From JAAFHS01 sp046049665 (GTDB lineage Bacteria > Pseudomonadota > Alphaproteobacteria > Rhodobacterales > Rhodobacteraceae), in NCBI GenBank assembly GCA_046049665.1, contig JBJOQW010000231.1, positions 1 to 10,831 of the forward strand: a DNA stretch of 10,831 nt, given 5' to 3'. Positions within the stretch are counted from its first letter, which is position 1; each line of letters starts with the position of its first letter. This document shows, one piece after another, positions 1-4,606 of this stretch. The notes below the pieces were generated by a model that was not told the origin of the DNA, ran no database searches, and worked only from the letters and a program-made list of their open reading frames with translations. A program made the translations under genes and the position numbers.

Positions 1-87
1 ATCGCCATGGAAGAAAAACTGCGCTTCGCCATCCGCGAAGGCGGCCGCACGGTCGGCGCAGGCGTGGTGTCGAAAATCATCGCGTGA
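1..87 (+). CDS. tuf: Elongation factor Tu, C-terminal end (partial)
   Basis: Frame 1 reads 28 codons into a TGA at 85-87. The peptide contains LRFAIREGGRTVGAGVVSKI, the hallmark end of EF-Tu domain III, so the identification is firm although only about 7% of the protein is present. EF-Tu is the GTPase that carries aminoacyl-tRNA to the ribosomal A site; domain III contacts the T-arm side of the tRNA and EF-Ts. The gene starts outside the window. Its place just ahead of tRNA-Trp and secE matches the usual tuf-secE-nusG-rpl neighbourhood of proteobacteria. A terminator lies 36 bp after the stop. The final residue is Ala, where many EF-Tu proteins end in Glu, Gly or Ser; this is a trivial difference. 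Many proteobacteria have a second tuf copy near rpsG/fusA, so which copy this is rests only on its neighbours. Confidence 0.95.
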   Translation: MAMEEKLRFAIREGGRTVGAGVVSKIIA

Positions 88-122
88 TGCAGGACGGGCA
101 ATCTGCCCATCCCCGCAATCAG

Positions 123-150
123 AAGGGCCGTCCGAAAGGGCGGCCTTTTT
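123..150 (+). terminator. Rho-independent terminator of tuf
   Basis: GGCCGTCC (126-133), loop GAAA (134-137) and GGGCGGCC (138-145) form an 8-bp stem with one G-U pair, followed by TTTTT (146-150). AAG before the stem can extend the pairing into the T-run. A second small hairpin, TCCGC/GCGGA with an AAG loop (175-187) and TTTT after it, lies 25 bp further on and may act as a backup. Confidence 0.85.
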
Positions 151-172
151 GCTTGGCCTGAGACAAACAGTC

Positions 173-201
173 TTTCCGCAAGGCGGATTTTCAGCTACGC
201 T
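173..201 (+). promoter_or_regulatory. Possible sigma70-type promoter for the 252-806 gene
   Basis: TTTCCG (173-178) and TACGCT (196-201) are separated by exactly 17 bp and lie after the tuf terminator and about 50 bp before the gene. Both hexamers are poor matches (TAnnnT at -10). The -35 overlaps a small hairpin (175-187), so this is only the best candidate in a stretch that must hold a promoter if the gene is not reached by read-through from tuf. Confidence 0.25.
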
Positions 202-251
202 TGCGCCATTCACTTTGAACGACTCTTTTTTGCAAATCACAGGATTTCATC

Positions 252-806
252 ATGGCCTACGATGCCACCAAGGCGCTTTCCTTTTGTCAGGCCCAATCAG
301 GCCGCTACCGTGACGGTGAATGCTGGACCCTTGTCGAAGATGCCGTTGTCGGGGCAGGGGGCACATCATCCAAGAAACTGACCCCGAACTTTTCGCCCGC
401 CTCGGCATATGTCTGGGGCACAGCGGTCGCGCTTGCGCAGTTAAAGCCGGGCGATGTGCTGCAATTTGGCGGCTACGAATGGCGCCAGACCATCACCACT
501 GACGTGACCAATCCTCCGGGCAGTGAAACCGGCGGCAGTGTCAGCAGTCGCGAGGTGTTTGAAAAACGTGGAGAGCCGCAGCACAGCGCCATGGTGGTCA
601 GCGTCGTGTCGGCCGGCGTAGTCACTGTCATTGAACAGAACATCCCCGCCACCACCGGCCCTGTGCAAACCGTGCAGCTGGTGCTGATCCCGCGCCCCAA
701 ATCGGAAAGCACCACCCGCGTCACCACCAAGGACGGCGATATCGTAACTGTCGTGACAGTCACCGAAACCGTCACGGCACCGCCGCGTGCCTACCGGCCA
801 AAGTAA
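252..806 (+). CDS. Uncharacterised protein with putative CHAP/papain-like Cys-His-Asn fold
   Basis: 184 aa; ATG preceded by AGGA (241-244) at 7-nt spacing. No signal peptide or membrane segment is visible, suggesting a cytoplasmic protein. Three blocks resemble a compact cysteine-peptidase fold: GECWTLVEDAV with Cys24, KPGDVLQF at 65-72 after YVWG (53-56), PQHSAMVV with His111, and VIEQN ending in Asn130. The order Cys, PGD-hydrophobic, H-x-A and (E/H)QN is that of CHAP/NlpC-like domains. It particularly recalls the domain at the C-terminus of fungal BBC1/AIM3 proteins, which has bacterial relatives of unknown role; this is recognition from memory, not a search. Residues 141-184 form a Thr/Val-rich, low-complexity tail ending in PPRAYRPK. 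The gene stands alone between the tuf terminator and tRNA-Trp, in a block otherwise made only of core genes, so its function cannot be read from context. It could equally be an inactive structural relative. The reading frame is well supported; the function is not. Confidence 0.8.
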   Translation: MAYDATKALSFCQAQSGRYRDGECWTLVEDAVVGAGGTSSKKLTPNFSPASAYVWGTAVALAQLKPGDVLQFGGYEWRQTITTDVTNPPGSETGGSVSSREVFEKRGEPQHSAMVVSVVSAGVVTVIEQNIPATTGPVQTVQLVLIPRPKSESTTRVTTKDGDIVTVVTVTETVTAPPRAYRPK

Positions 807-851
807 CCGGCGGGGCGGTGCAAAACCCGCTTCTGCGCTTGCCAAAGCCCC

Positions 852-880
852 TTGATTTCCCCCGTCGCCTGCCGTAGGTC
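852..880 (+). promoter_or_regulatory. Candidate promoter for tRNA-Trp
   Basis: TTGATT (852-857) and TAGGTC (875-880) are separated by 17 bp. This predicts a transcript start near 887, six bases before the mature tRNA 5' end. The -35 is a fair match (TTGA) and the -10 a weak one. The position is right for a tRNA promoter, but there is no other support. Confidence 0.35.
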
Positions 881-892
881 AGCCGCAGGCAC

Positions 893-968
893 AGGAGTTT
901 AGCTCAGTTGGTAGAGCATCGGTCTCCAAAACCGAGGGTCGTGGGTTCGAGTCCCCCAACTCCTGCCA
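893..968 (+). tRNA. trnW: tRNA-Trp (anticodon CCA)
   Basis: A full 76-nt cloverleaf can be drawn. The acceptor stem is AGGAGTT (893-899) with AACTCCT (958-964), discriminator G965 and an encoded CCA (966-968). The D-stem is GCTC/GAGC (902-905/914-917). The anticodon stem is TCGGT/ACCGA (919-923/931-935) with loop CTCCAAA, giving anticodon CCA at 926-928. The T-arm contains GTTCGAGTC. tRNA-Trp just ahead of secE is the usual arrangement in many proteobacteria. All stems are fully paired with no intron, so the gene should be functional. Confidence 0.98.
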
Positions 969-971
969 ATT

Positions 972-1003
972 GAACGGTGCCGTCACGGGCCGTTCTGCGT
1001 TTT
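972..1003 (+). terminator. Probable terminator after tRNA-Trp
   Basis: GAACGG (972-977) pairs with CCGTTC (990-995), and inside it CCGT/ACGG can form a further 4 bp. TGCG then TTTT (1000-1003) follows. It lies a few bases after the tRNA CCA end, where a terminator or 3' processing element is expected. The T-run is short and offset by four bases. The rest of the gap to secE (1004-1159) holds the candidate secE promoter and no gene I can support. Confidence 0.5.
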
Positions 1004-1099
1004 GCTTCTTATCACATATCTGATGAAAACCGCTTGCTGCGTGGCGTGCATGGCCATTTGACCTATTTTGAATCGTTCAATCACCTTTTGGCATTTGGC

Positions 1100-1128
1100 T
1101 TGAAATCGCGGCGCGCAGCGCGTATCTG
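1100..1128 (+). promoter_or_regulatory. Candidate secE promoter
   Basis: TTGAAA (1100-1105) and TATCTG (1123-1128) are separated by 17 bp, about 32 bp before the secE start. The -35 matches four of six consensus bases. The same -10 hexamer, TATCTG, recurs at the candidate nusG promoter. The spacer is a GC-rich alternating stretch of GCGC repeats. Confidence 0.42.
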
Positions 1129-1159
1129 CACGGGCAATACTTAATGGGCAGGACGCTTC

Positions 1160-1354
1160 ATGGCCACGACGAACCCCCTTCAATTCATGCAGCAGGTCCG
1201 GGCGGAAGTCGCCAAGATCGTCTGGCTCACACGGCGCGAAGTGGTGATGACCACGATCATGGTGTTCATCATGGCCGCACTGACGGCGGTATTCTTCTCG
1301 CTGGTGGACTGGATCATCCGCTTCGGCCTGCAGACGATCTTCACCAGTTTCTGA
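1160..1354 (+). CDS. secE: Preprotein translocase subunit SecE
   Basis: 64 aa, the length of the short single-span SecE found in many bacteria. SecE clamps the two halves of SecY in the inner-membrane SecYEG channel, through which SecA or the ribosome pushes unfolded proteins. The order is typical: an N-terminal amphipathic segment (about residues 8-28, with QQVRAEVAKIVWLTRREV) and one membrane span (about 29-54, MTTIMVFIMAALTAVFF). The ATG has AGGA (1150-1153) 6 nt upstream. The motif usually written W-P-(S/T)-R reads Trp22-Leu23-Thr24-Arg25 here: the highly conserved proline is Leu, codon CTC at 1226-1228, one base from the Pro codon CCC. The gene lies between tRNA-Trp and nusG as expected, but terminators on its 3' side suggest it is not co-transcribed with nusG. 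Confidence 0.95.
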   Translation: MATTNPLQFMQQVRAEVAKIVWLTRREVVMTTIMVFIMAALTAVFFSLVDWIIRFGLQTIFTSF

Positions 1355-1375
1355 CGCGGGTCGTGACGCAGGGGC

Positions 1376-1400
1376 GGGCCTTGGGCAAGCCCATGTTTTT
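1376..1400 (+). terminator. First hairpin/T-run after secE
   Basis: GGG (1376-1378) and CTT (1380-1382) pair with AAGCCC (1387-1392) with one bulged C, then ATG and TTTTT (1396-1400). It lies 22 bp after the secE stop. The stem is short, so it may be a weak terminator backed up by the strong one at 1450-1487. Confidence 0.45.
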
Positions 1401-1449
1401 CCCTTGAATTCGGTGGTGGTGCGCTGTATTCCGCCCCCAATCACGGGAT

Positions 1450-1487
1450 AAAAAGCGCGCGGCGATTCGGGCCGCGCGTTGTTTTTT
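1450..1487 (+). terminator. Strong rho-independent terminator between secE and nusG
   Basis: CGCGCGGC (1456-1463), loop GATTCGG and GCCGCGCG (1471-1478) give eight G-C pairs, extended by a G-T pair. It is preceded by AAAAA (1450-1454) and followed by TTGTTTTTT (1479-1487). The A-run in front means it could work on both strands, but no gene is called on the minus strand. Its place shows that secE transcription mostly ends before nusG. Confidence 0.87.
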
Positions 1488-1514
1488 GTTCGGTGCGGAT
1501 AGGGCAACTATCTG
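1486..1514 (+). promoter_or_regulatory. Candidate nusG operon promoter overlapping the terminator T-run
   Basis: TTGTTC (1486-1491) and TATCTG (1509-1514) are separated by 17 bp. The first two bases of the -35 are the last two Ts of the preceding terminator. It predicts a start near 1521 and a 5' leader of about 49 nt before nusG. A promoter is needed here because the strong terminator cuts off secE transcription, and this is the best pair of hexamers. It would drive nusG and probably everything downstream. Confidence 0.45.
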
Positions 1515-1569
1515 AAAAGACAGGATTACCGGGCCGGGTGCGGTGCGGGCAGCAAGGAAGATGGCAGGT

Positions 1570-2103
1570 ATGGCGAAGCGGTGGTATTCGGTGTCGGTTC
1601 TCTCGAACTTCGAGAAGAAGATTGCCGAGCAGATCAAGACTGCCGTGGCTGAAGCTGGCCTTGGCGATGAAATCGACGAAGTTCTGGTGCCCACGGAAGA
1701 AGTGCTTGAGGTGCGGCGCGGCAAGAAGGTGACGTCCGAGCGGCGTTTCATGCCGGGCTATGTGCTGGTGCACATGGAAATGAGCAGCCGTGGCTATCAC
1801 CTGATTTCCTCGATCAACCGTGTGACGGGTTTTCTGGGGCCGCAGGGCCGGCCAATGCCGATGCGCGATGCCGAGGTGAACCAGATCCTGAACCGCGTGG
1901 AAGAGGGCCTTGAGGCACCGCGCAACCTGATCCGCTTCGAGATCGGCGAGAATGTTCAGGTGACGGACGGCCCGTTCGAAGGCTTTGCAGGCATGGTCGA
2001 AGACGTGGACGAGGCGCACAGCCGCCTGAAGGTGACCGTATCAATTTTCGGCCGGGCGACCCCGGTTGAACTGGAATTCACGCAGGTCAGCAAACAGACG
2101 TGA
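1570..2103 (+). CDS. nusG: Transcription termination/antitermination factor NusG
   Basis: 177 aa from ATG 1570. NusG binds the clamp helices of the beta' subunit and closes RNA polymerase on the template. Through its KOW domain it links the polymerase to Rho or to ribosomal protein S10. The NGN domain occupies about residues 3-110, beginning KRWYSVSVLSNFEKKI and including the conserved polymerase-facing segment RRFMPGYVLVHM (58-69). The KOW domain is about 122-177, with FEIGENVQVTDGPFEGF at 123-139. I chose 1570 because family members begin with M-A-K-R-W-Y. The in-frame ATG at 1561 would add three residues but sits only 2 nt from AAGGA (1554-1558), while ATG 1570 is 11 nt from it, somewhat long; 1561 remains possible. 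The upstream terminator and candidate promoter suggest nusG is the first gene of the nusG-rplKAJL-rpoBC unit. Confidence 0.95.
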   Translation: MAKRWYSVSVLSNFEKKIAEQIKTAVAEAGLGDEIDEVLVPTEEVLEVRRGKKVTSERRFMPGYVLVHMEMSSRGYHLISSINRVTGFLGPQGRPMPMRDAEVNQILNRVEEGLEAPRNLIRFEIGENVQVTDGPFEGFAGMVEDVDEAHSRLKVTVSIFGRATPVELEFTQVSKQT

Positions 2104-2112
2104 CGTGAGTAT

Positions 2113-2163
2113 GTGGGAGGCGCGCGCGGTAGGGCAGGGCCCTGACGTGACAGACCGAACCAC
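2113..2163 (+). promoter_or_regulatory. Candidate L1-binding autoregulatory leader of rplK-rplA
   Basis: GTGGGAGG at 2113-2120, whose GTGG can pair with CCAC (2160-2163), encloses an inner CGGT/ACCG helix (2127-2130/2154-2157) and a GC-rich centre containing CAGGGCCCTG. The GUGGGAGG strand closed by CCAC resembles the L1-binding region of 23S rRNA (helix 77, which has GUGGGAGG opposite ACCAC). Mimicry of that site ahead of rplK is the known way L1 represses its own operon. A further hairpin, CACGGC/GCCGTG (2171-2176/2191-2196), lies just before the rplK ribosome-binding site. The role is inferred from this likeness and position. Confidence 0.55.
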
Positions 2164-2213
2164 TAAGCCGCACGGCCCAATCCCGGGCGTGCCGTGACAA
2201 AGGAGAAGGCCAG

Positions 2214-2666
2214 ATGGCCAAGAAGATTATCGGCAGCCTGAAGCTGCAAGTCAAAGCGGGGCAAGCCAACCCGTCGCCACCCGTGGGCCCTGCATTGGGT
2301 CAGCGCGGCCTGAACATCATGGCTTTCGTCAAGGAATTCAACGCCAAGACCGCTGATATCGCGCCAGGCACGCCGACGCCCGTGATCATCACCTATTATC
2401 AGGACAAGTCGTTCAGCCTCGAGCTGAAGACGGCACCTGCATCCTACCTGCTCAAGCAGGCCGCCGGTCTGCCGCCCGTGGGCAAGCGCAACCGTGCCAA
2501 GGGTTCGATGAAGCCGGGCCGCGAAGTGGCAGGTTCGGTGACTGTGGCGCAGATCCGCAAGATCGCGGAAACCAAGATGGCCGACCTGAATGCCAATGAC
2601 ATTGAGGCCGCAATGCAGGTGATCTTGGGCTCTGCCCGGTCCTGCGGTATCGAGGTCAAGGGGTAA
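2214..2666 (+). CDS. rplK: 50S ribosomal protein L11
   Basis: 150 aa. L11 binds the GTPase-associated centre of 23S rRNA at the base of the stalk and takes part in factor-dependent GTP hydrolysis and in RelA signalling. The start follows AAAGGAG (2199-2205) at 8-nt spacing. Residues 20-34 carry the signature PSPPVGPALGQRGLN, whose prolines form the thiostrepton-site region of the N-terminal domain. The C-terminal RNA-binding domain follows, with REVAGSVTVAQIRKIAETK and ending ILGSARSCGIEVKG. It is about eight residues longer than E. coli L11 because of an insertion near KRNRAKGSMKPGRE, which I recall as normal for alphaproteobacteria. In the segment that E. coli writes as MEFCKAFN this protein has MAFVKEFN, so the Cys is Val. 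Three bases separate its stop from rplA, consistent with translational coupling. Confidence 0.97.
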   Translation: MAKKIIGSLKLQVKAGQANPSPPVGPALGQRGLNIMAFVKEFNAKTADIAPGTPTPVIITYYQDKSFSLELKTAPASYLLKQAAGLPPVGKRNRAKGSMKPGREVAGSVTVAQIRKIAETKMADLNANDIEAAMQVILGSARSCGIEVKG

Positions 2667-2669
2667 GCC

Positions 2670-3368
2670 ATGGCAAAGATCGCAAAACGTGTGAAGGCCG
2701 CGCAGGCCGCTTTCGCTGGCAAAGAGAATATCTCGGTTGAAGAGGCCGTGAAGCTGATCAAGGGCGCGGCCTCGGCCAAGTTCGATGAAACGCTGGAAAT
2801 CGCGATGAACCTGGGCGTTGACCCGCGTCACGCTGACCAGATGGTCCGCGGCGTGGTGCAGCTGCCGAACGGCACGGGCAAGACGGTGCGCGTGGCGGTG
2901 TTTGCGCGCGGTGCCAAGGCTGATGAGGCCAAGGCTGCCGGTGCTGACATTGTTGGCGCGGAAGACCTGCTGGAAATCATCCAGGGCGGCAAGATCGAGT
3001 TTGACCGTTGCATCGCAACGCCAGACCTGATGCCGCTGGTGGGCCGTCTGGGCAAGATCCTGGGGCCGCGCAACCTGATGCCGAACCCGAAAGTGGGCAC
3101 CGTGACGATGGACGTGAAAACGGCCGTTGAAGCAGCCAAGGGCGGCGAAGTGCAGTTCAAGGTCGAAAAGGCCGGGGTGATCCATGCCGGTATCGGCAAG
3201 GTTTCCTTCACCGAAGAGAAACTGGCCGAAAACGTCCGCGCCTTTGTAGATGCGGTCACCAAGGCCAAGCCTGCCGGTGCCAAAGGTGCTTACCTCAAGA
3301 AGGTATCGCTGGCATCGACCATGGGCCCCGGCGTGGCGGTTGATCTGACCTCGGCCACGGGGAACTGA
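2670..3368 (+). CDS. rplA: 50S ribosomal protein L1
   Basis: 232 aa, the usual length. L1 forms the mobile L1 stalk near the E site and helps release deacylated tRNA. Free L1 also binds its own mRNA to repress rplK-rplA, which fits the candidate leader at 2113-2163. Recognisable blocks are the N-terminal KIAKRVKAAQ, then VRVAVFARG, the signature LGKILGPRNLMPNPKVGTVT, and the C-terminal KGAYLKKVSLASTMGPGV. The start ATG is 3 bases after the rplK stop, and its ribosome-binding site (AAGGGGT) lies within the last codons of rplK, so the two genes are tightly coupled. No truncation or frameshift is seen. A 264-bp structured spacer follows before rplJ. Confidence 0.97.
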   Translation: MAKIAKRVKAAQAAFAGKENISVEEAVKLIKGAASAKFDETLEIAMNLGVDPRHADQMVRGVVQLPNGTGKTVRVAVFARGAKADEAKAAGADIVGAEDLLEIIQGGKIEFDRCIATPDLMPLVGRLGKILGPRNLMPNPKVGTVTMDVKTAVEAAKGGEVQFKVEKAGVIHAGIGKVSFTEEKLAENVRAFVDAVTKAKPAGAKGAYLKKVSLASTMGPGVAVDLTSATGN

Positions 3369-3375
3369 CGCGCAA

Positions 3376-3397
3376 GGTGCGCTGTAGCGCACCCTAC
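3376..3397 (+). repeat. Perfect 7-bp hairpin resembling a dispersed intergenic palindrome
   Basis: GGTGCGC (3376-3382), loop TGTA and GCGCACC (3387-3393), then CTAC (3394-3397). It begins seven bases after the rplA stop. Palindromes of the kind GTAGGGTGCGC...GCGCACCCTAC are, from memory, common between genes in Rhodobacterales. Here the right arm keeps CTAC but the left arm has GCAA where GTAG would be expected, so it may be a decayed copy. There is no T-run, so it is a poor terminator. Confidence 0.4.
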
Positions 3398-3402
3398 GAA
3401 AT

Positions 3403-3445
3403 TCCTGATCCGAAAGGGTCAGGATTGCCGGGCGGAAACGCCCGG
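3403..3445 (+). other. Two tandem GAAA-tetraloop hairpins after rplA
   Basis: The first is TCCTGATCC (3403-3411), GAAA and GGGTCAGGA (3416-3424): nine pairs with one G-U. The second is CCGGGCG (3428-3434), GAAA and CGCCCGG (3439-3445): seven G-C pairs. Only three bases lie between them. Neither has a proper T-run, so they look more like mRNA-stabilising or processing structures, or the upstream part of the rplJ leader, than terminators. A third GAAA hairpin lies just before the rplJ ribosome-binding site. Confidence 0.6.
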
Positions 3446-3487
3446 TTCTGTCCGAGACGGTTTGGTGGCGCGCAAACGCCTTAATAT

Positions 3488-3616
3488 CCGGCCTGAGATG
3501 GGGAACGGGATTTTGGGCACCCTTTACCGGGTGATCTTGGCCTCGGGAACCTGACTACGGACCCGAACGCGGCACTCCGGTGGGGTGACGCATAATTGAG
3601 CCGGGGGGAAACCCCC
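3488..3616 (+). promoter_or_regulatory. Candidate L10 leader of rplJ-rplL
   Basis: The 264-bp rplA-rplJ spacer is where L10 bound to L7/L12 represses translation in many bacteria. Here GGCC plus GAGAT (3490-3499, one bulged T) pairs with ATCTT plus GGCC (3534-3542). Inside it CACCC/GGGTG (3518-3522/3529-3533) forms a second helix with a TTTACC loop, leaving a large purine-rich internal loop (3500-3517). Next come TCGGG/CCCGA (3543-3547/3562-3566) and CACTCC/GGGGTG (3573-3578/3582-3587). Last is GGGGG-GAAA-CCCCC (3603-3616), ending five bases before the GGAG site. The stem with a large asymmetric loop is the kind of shape expected of the leader. I assign it by position and pairing only and have not matched the family consensus. 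Confidence 0.5.
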
Positions 3617-3632
3617 AACTTGGAGTGAAACT

Positions 3633-4148
3633 GTGGATAGAGCCCAGAAAGAGAAAGTGGTCGAGGAACTCGGCCAGATCTTCGCAAGCTCTGGCGTCGT
3701 TGTGGTTGCCCACTACGCCGGGATCACGGTTGCCCAGATGCAGGACCTGCGCGCAAAGATGCGTGAAGTAGGCGGGTCCGTACGCGTTGCCAAGAACACG
3801 CTCGCCAAGATCGCCCTTGAGGGGAAGCCGTCTGAAAAGATGGGTGACCTGCTTTCGGGCATGACCATGTTGTCCTACTCGCAAGACCCTGTGGCTGCGG
3901 CCAAGGTCTGCGAGGCCTATGCCAAGACGAATGAGAATTTCGTCATTATTGGCGGGGCGATGGGCGATACGGTGCTGGACCAGGCTGGTGTAAAGGCTGT
4001 CGCCTCGATGCCGTCGCGTGAAGAGCTGATTGCTCAGATCGTCGGCATGATCGGGTCGCCTGCCTCGAGCATTGCCGGGGCCATTGGCGCGCCTGCTGCA
4101 AACATCGCAAGCATTCTGTCAACCATCGAGGAAAAGGCTGCGGCCTGA
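3633..4148 (+). CDS. rplJ: 50S ribosomal protein L10
   Basis: 171 aa from a GTG start. GTG 3633 is supported by TTGGAG (GGAG 3622-3625) 7 nt upstream and by the family N-terminus, M-D-R-A-Q-K. L10 anchors the stalk: its N-terminal domain (about 1-130) binds 23S rRNA beside L11, and its C-terminal helix carries dimers of L7/L12. Seen here are KVVEELGQIFASSGVVVVAHYAGITVAQM, the block VGGSVRVAKNTLAKIAL, and a helical Ala/Ile-rich tail (about 140-171) where the L7/L12 dimers dock. The neighbour rplL supplies the partner. Regulation is probably through the structured leader before it. Nothing in the sequence is broken or unusual. Confidence 0.97.
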   Translation: MDRAQKEKVVEELGQIFASSGVVVVAHYAGITVAQMQDLRAKMREVGGSVRVAKNTLAKIALEGKPSEKMGDLLSGMTMLSYSQDPVAAAKVCEAYAKTNENFVIIGGAMGDTVLDQAGVKAVASMPSREELIAQIVGMIGSPASSIAGAIGAPAANIASILSTIEEKAAA

Positions 4149-4221
4149 TTTTCGATCAAGATTCCGGTGTGGGGTTGTCCCTTACGTCGTTGGAACCCAT
4201 CTTAACTGAAAGTGAAAGCAA
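4149..4221 (+). other. rplJ-rplL spacer with a weak hairpin and poor Shine-Dalgarno
   Basis: TGGGGTT (4170-4176) can pair with AACCCA (4194-4199) with one bulged G. The bases just before rplL (AACTGAAAGTGAAAGCAA) contain only GAAAG or AGTGA-like elements, with no GGAG. This is surprising for the most abundant ribosomal protein; the A-rich, unstructured start region may compensate. I see no promoter or terminator. Confidence 0.3.
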
Positions 4222-4599
4222 ATGGCTGATCTGAACAAACTGGCCGAAGAAATCGTGGGTCTGACCCTTCTTCAGGCACAAGAACTGAAAACCATCCTGA
4301 AGGACAAGTATGGCATTGAACCGGCTGCTGGCGGCGCGGTGATGATGGCTGCTGGTCCGGCAGCGGCTGCAGCAGCTCCGGCTGAAGAGCAGACCGAATT
4401 CGACGTTGTCCTGACGGATGCCGGCGCAAACAAGATCAACGTGATCAAGGAAGTGCGCACGATCACCGGCCTGGGCCTGAAAGAAGCCAAAGACCTCGTT
4501 GAGGCTGGCGGCAAGGTCAAGGAAGGCGCATCCAAGGCAGACGCCGAAGCGATGAAGAAAAAGCTCGAAGAGGCTGGCGCCAAGGTCGAGCTGAAGTAA
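4222..4599 (+). CDS. rplL: 50S ribosomal protein L7/L12
   Basis: 125 aa, full length. L7/L12 is the multicopy, flexible stalk protein that recruits and activates IF2, EF-Tu, EF-G and RF3. The three parts are clear: an N-terminal dimerisation domain that binds L10 (about 1-35, MADLNKLAEEIVGLTLLQAQ), a mobile Ala/Gly/Pro-rich hinge (about 36-55, GGAVMMAAGPAAAAAAPAEE), and a C-terminal factor-binding domain (about 56-125). The latter carries the conserved KINVIKEVRTITGLGLKEAKDLVE helix region and a KKKLEEAGAKVELK end. It lies 73 bp after rplJ with no terminator, so the two are co-transcribed. A weak ribosome-binding site precedes it. Downstream is a hairpin-rich spacer before rpoB. Confidence 0.98.
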   Translation: MADLNKLAEEIVGLTLLQAQELKTILKDKYGIEPAAGGAVMMAAGPAAAAAAPAEEQTEFDVVLTDAGANKINVIKEVRTITGLGLKEAKDLVEAGGKVKEGASKADAEAMKKKLEEAGAKVELK

Positions 4600-4606
4600 G
4601 TGGTCA

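Noticed and set aside
811..831. GCGGG/CCCGC stem after the 252-806 gene as a terminator
   Set aside because: Only five pairs with an 11-base loop and no T-run; no clear terminator of that gene is visible.
983..1507. Minus-strand frame across the secE region
   Set aside because: It overlaps secE, two promoters and two terminators, and its protein has no recognisable features.
1543..1569. Earlier nusG starts at 1543 and 1561
   Set aside because: They add residues before the family's usual M-A-K-R-W-Y start. 1543 has no ribosome-binding site and 1561 is too close to AAGGA, though 1561 cannot be excluded.
1441..2019. Minus-strand frame opposite nusG and its terminator
   Set aside because: It runs through the hairpin terminator and the conserved nusG gene; there is no sign of a separate gene.
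2163..3392. 409-codon open frame on the minus strand across rplK-rplA
   Set aside because: It is the mirror of two certain ribosomal-protein genes. GC-rich third positions keep the antisense frame free of stops, and the translation shows no recognisable domain.
3482..3487. TAATAT as a -10 for an rplJ promoter
   Set aside because: No acceptable -35 lies 16-18 bp upstream; the nearest TTGGTG is 14 bp away. It is more likely part of the leader RNA.
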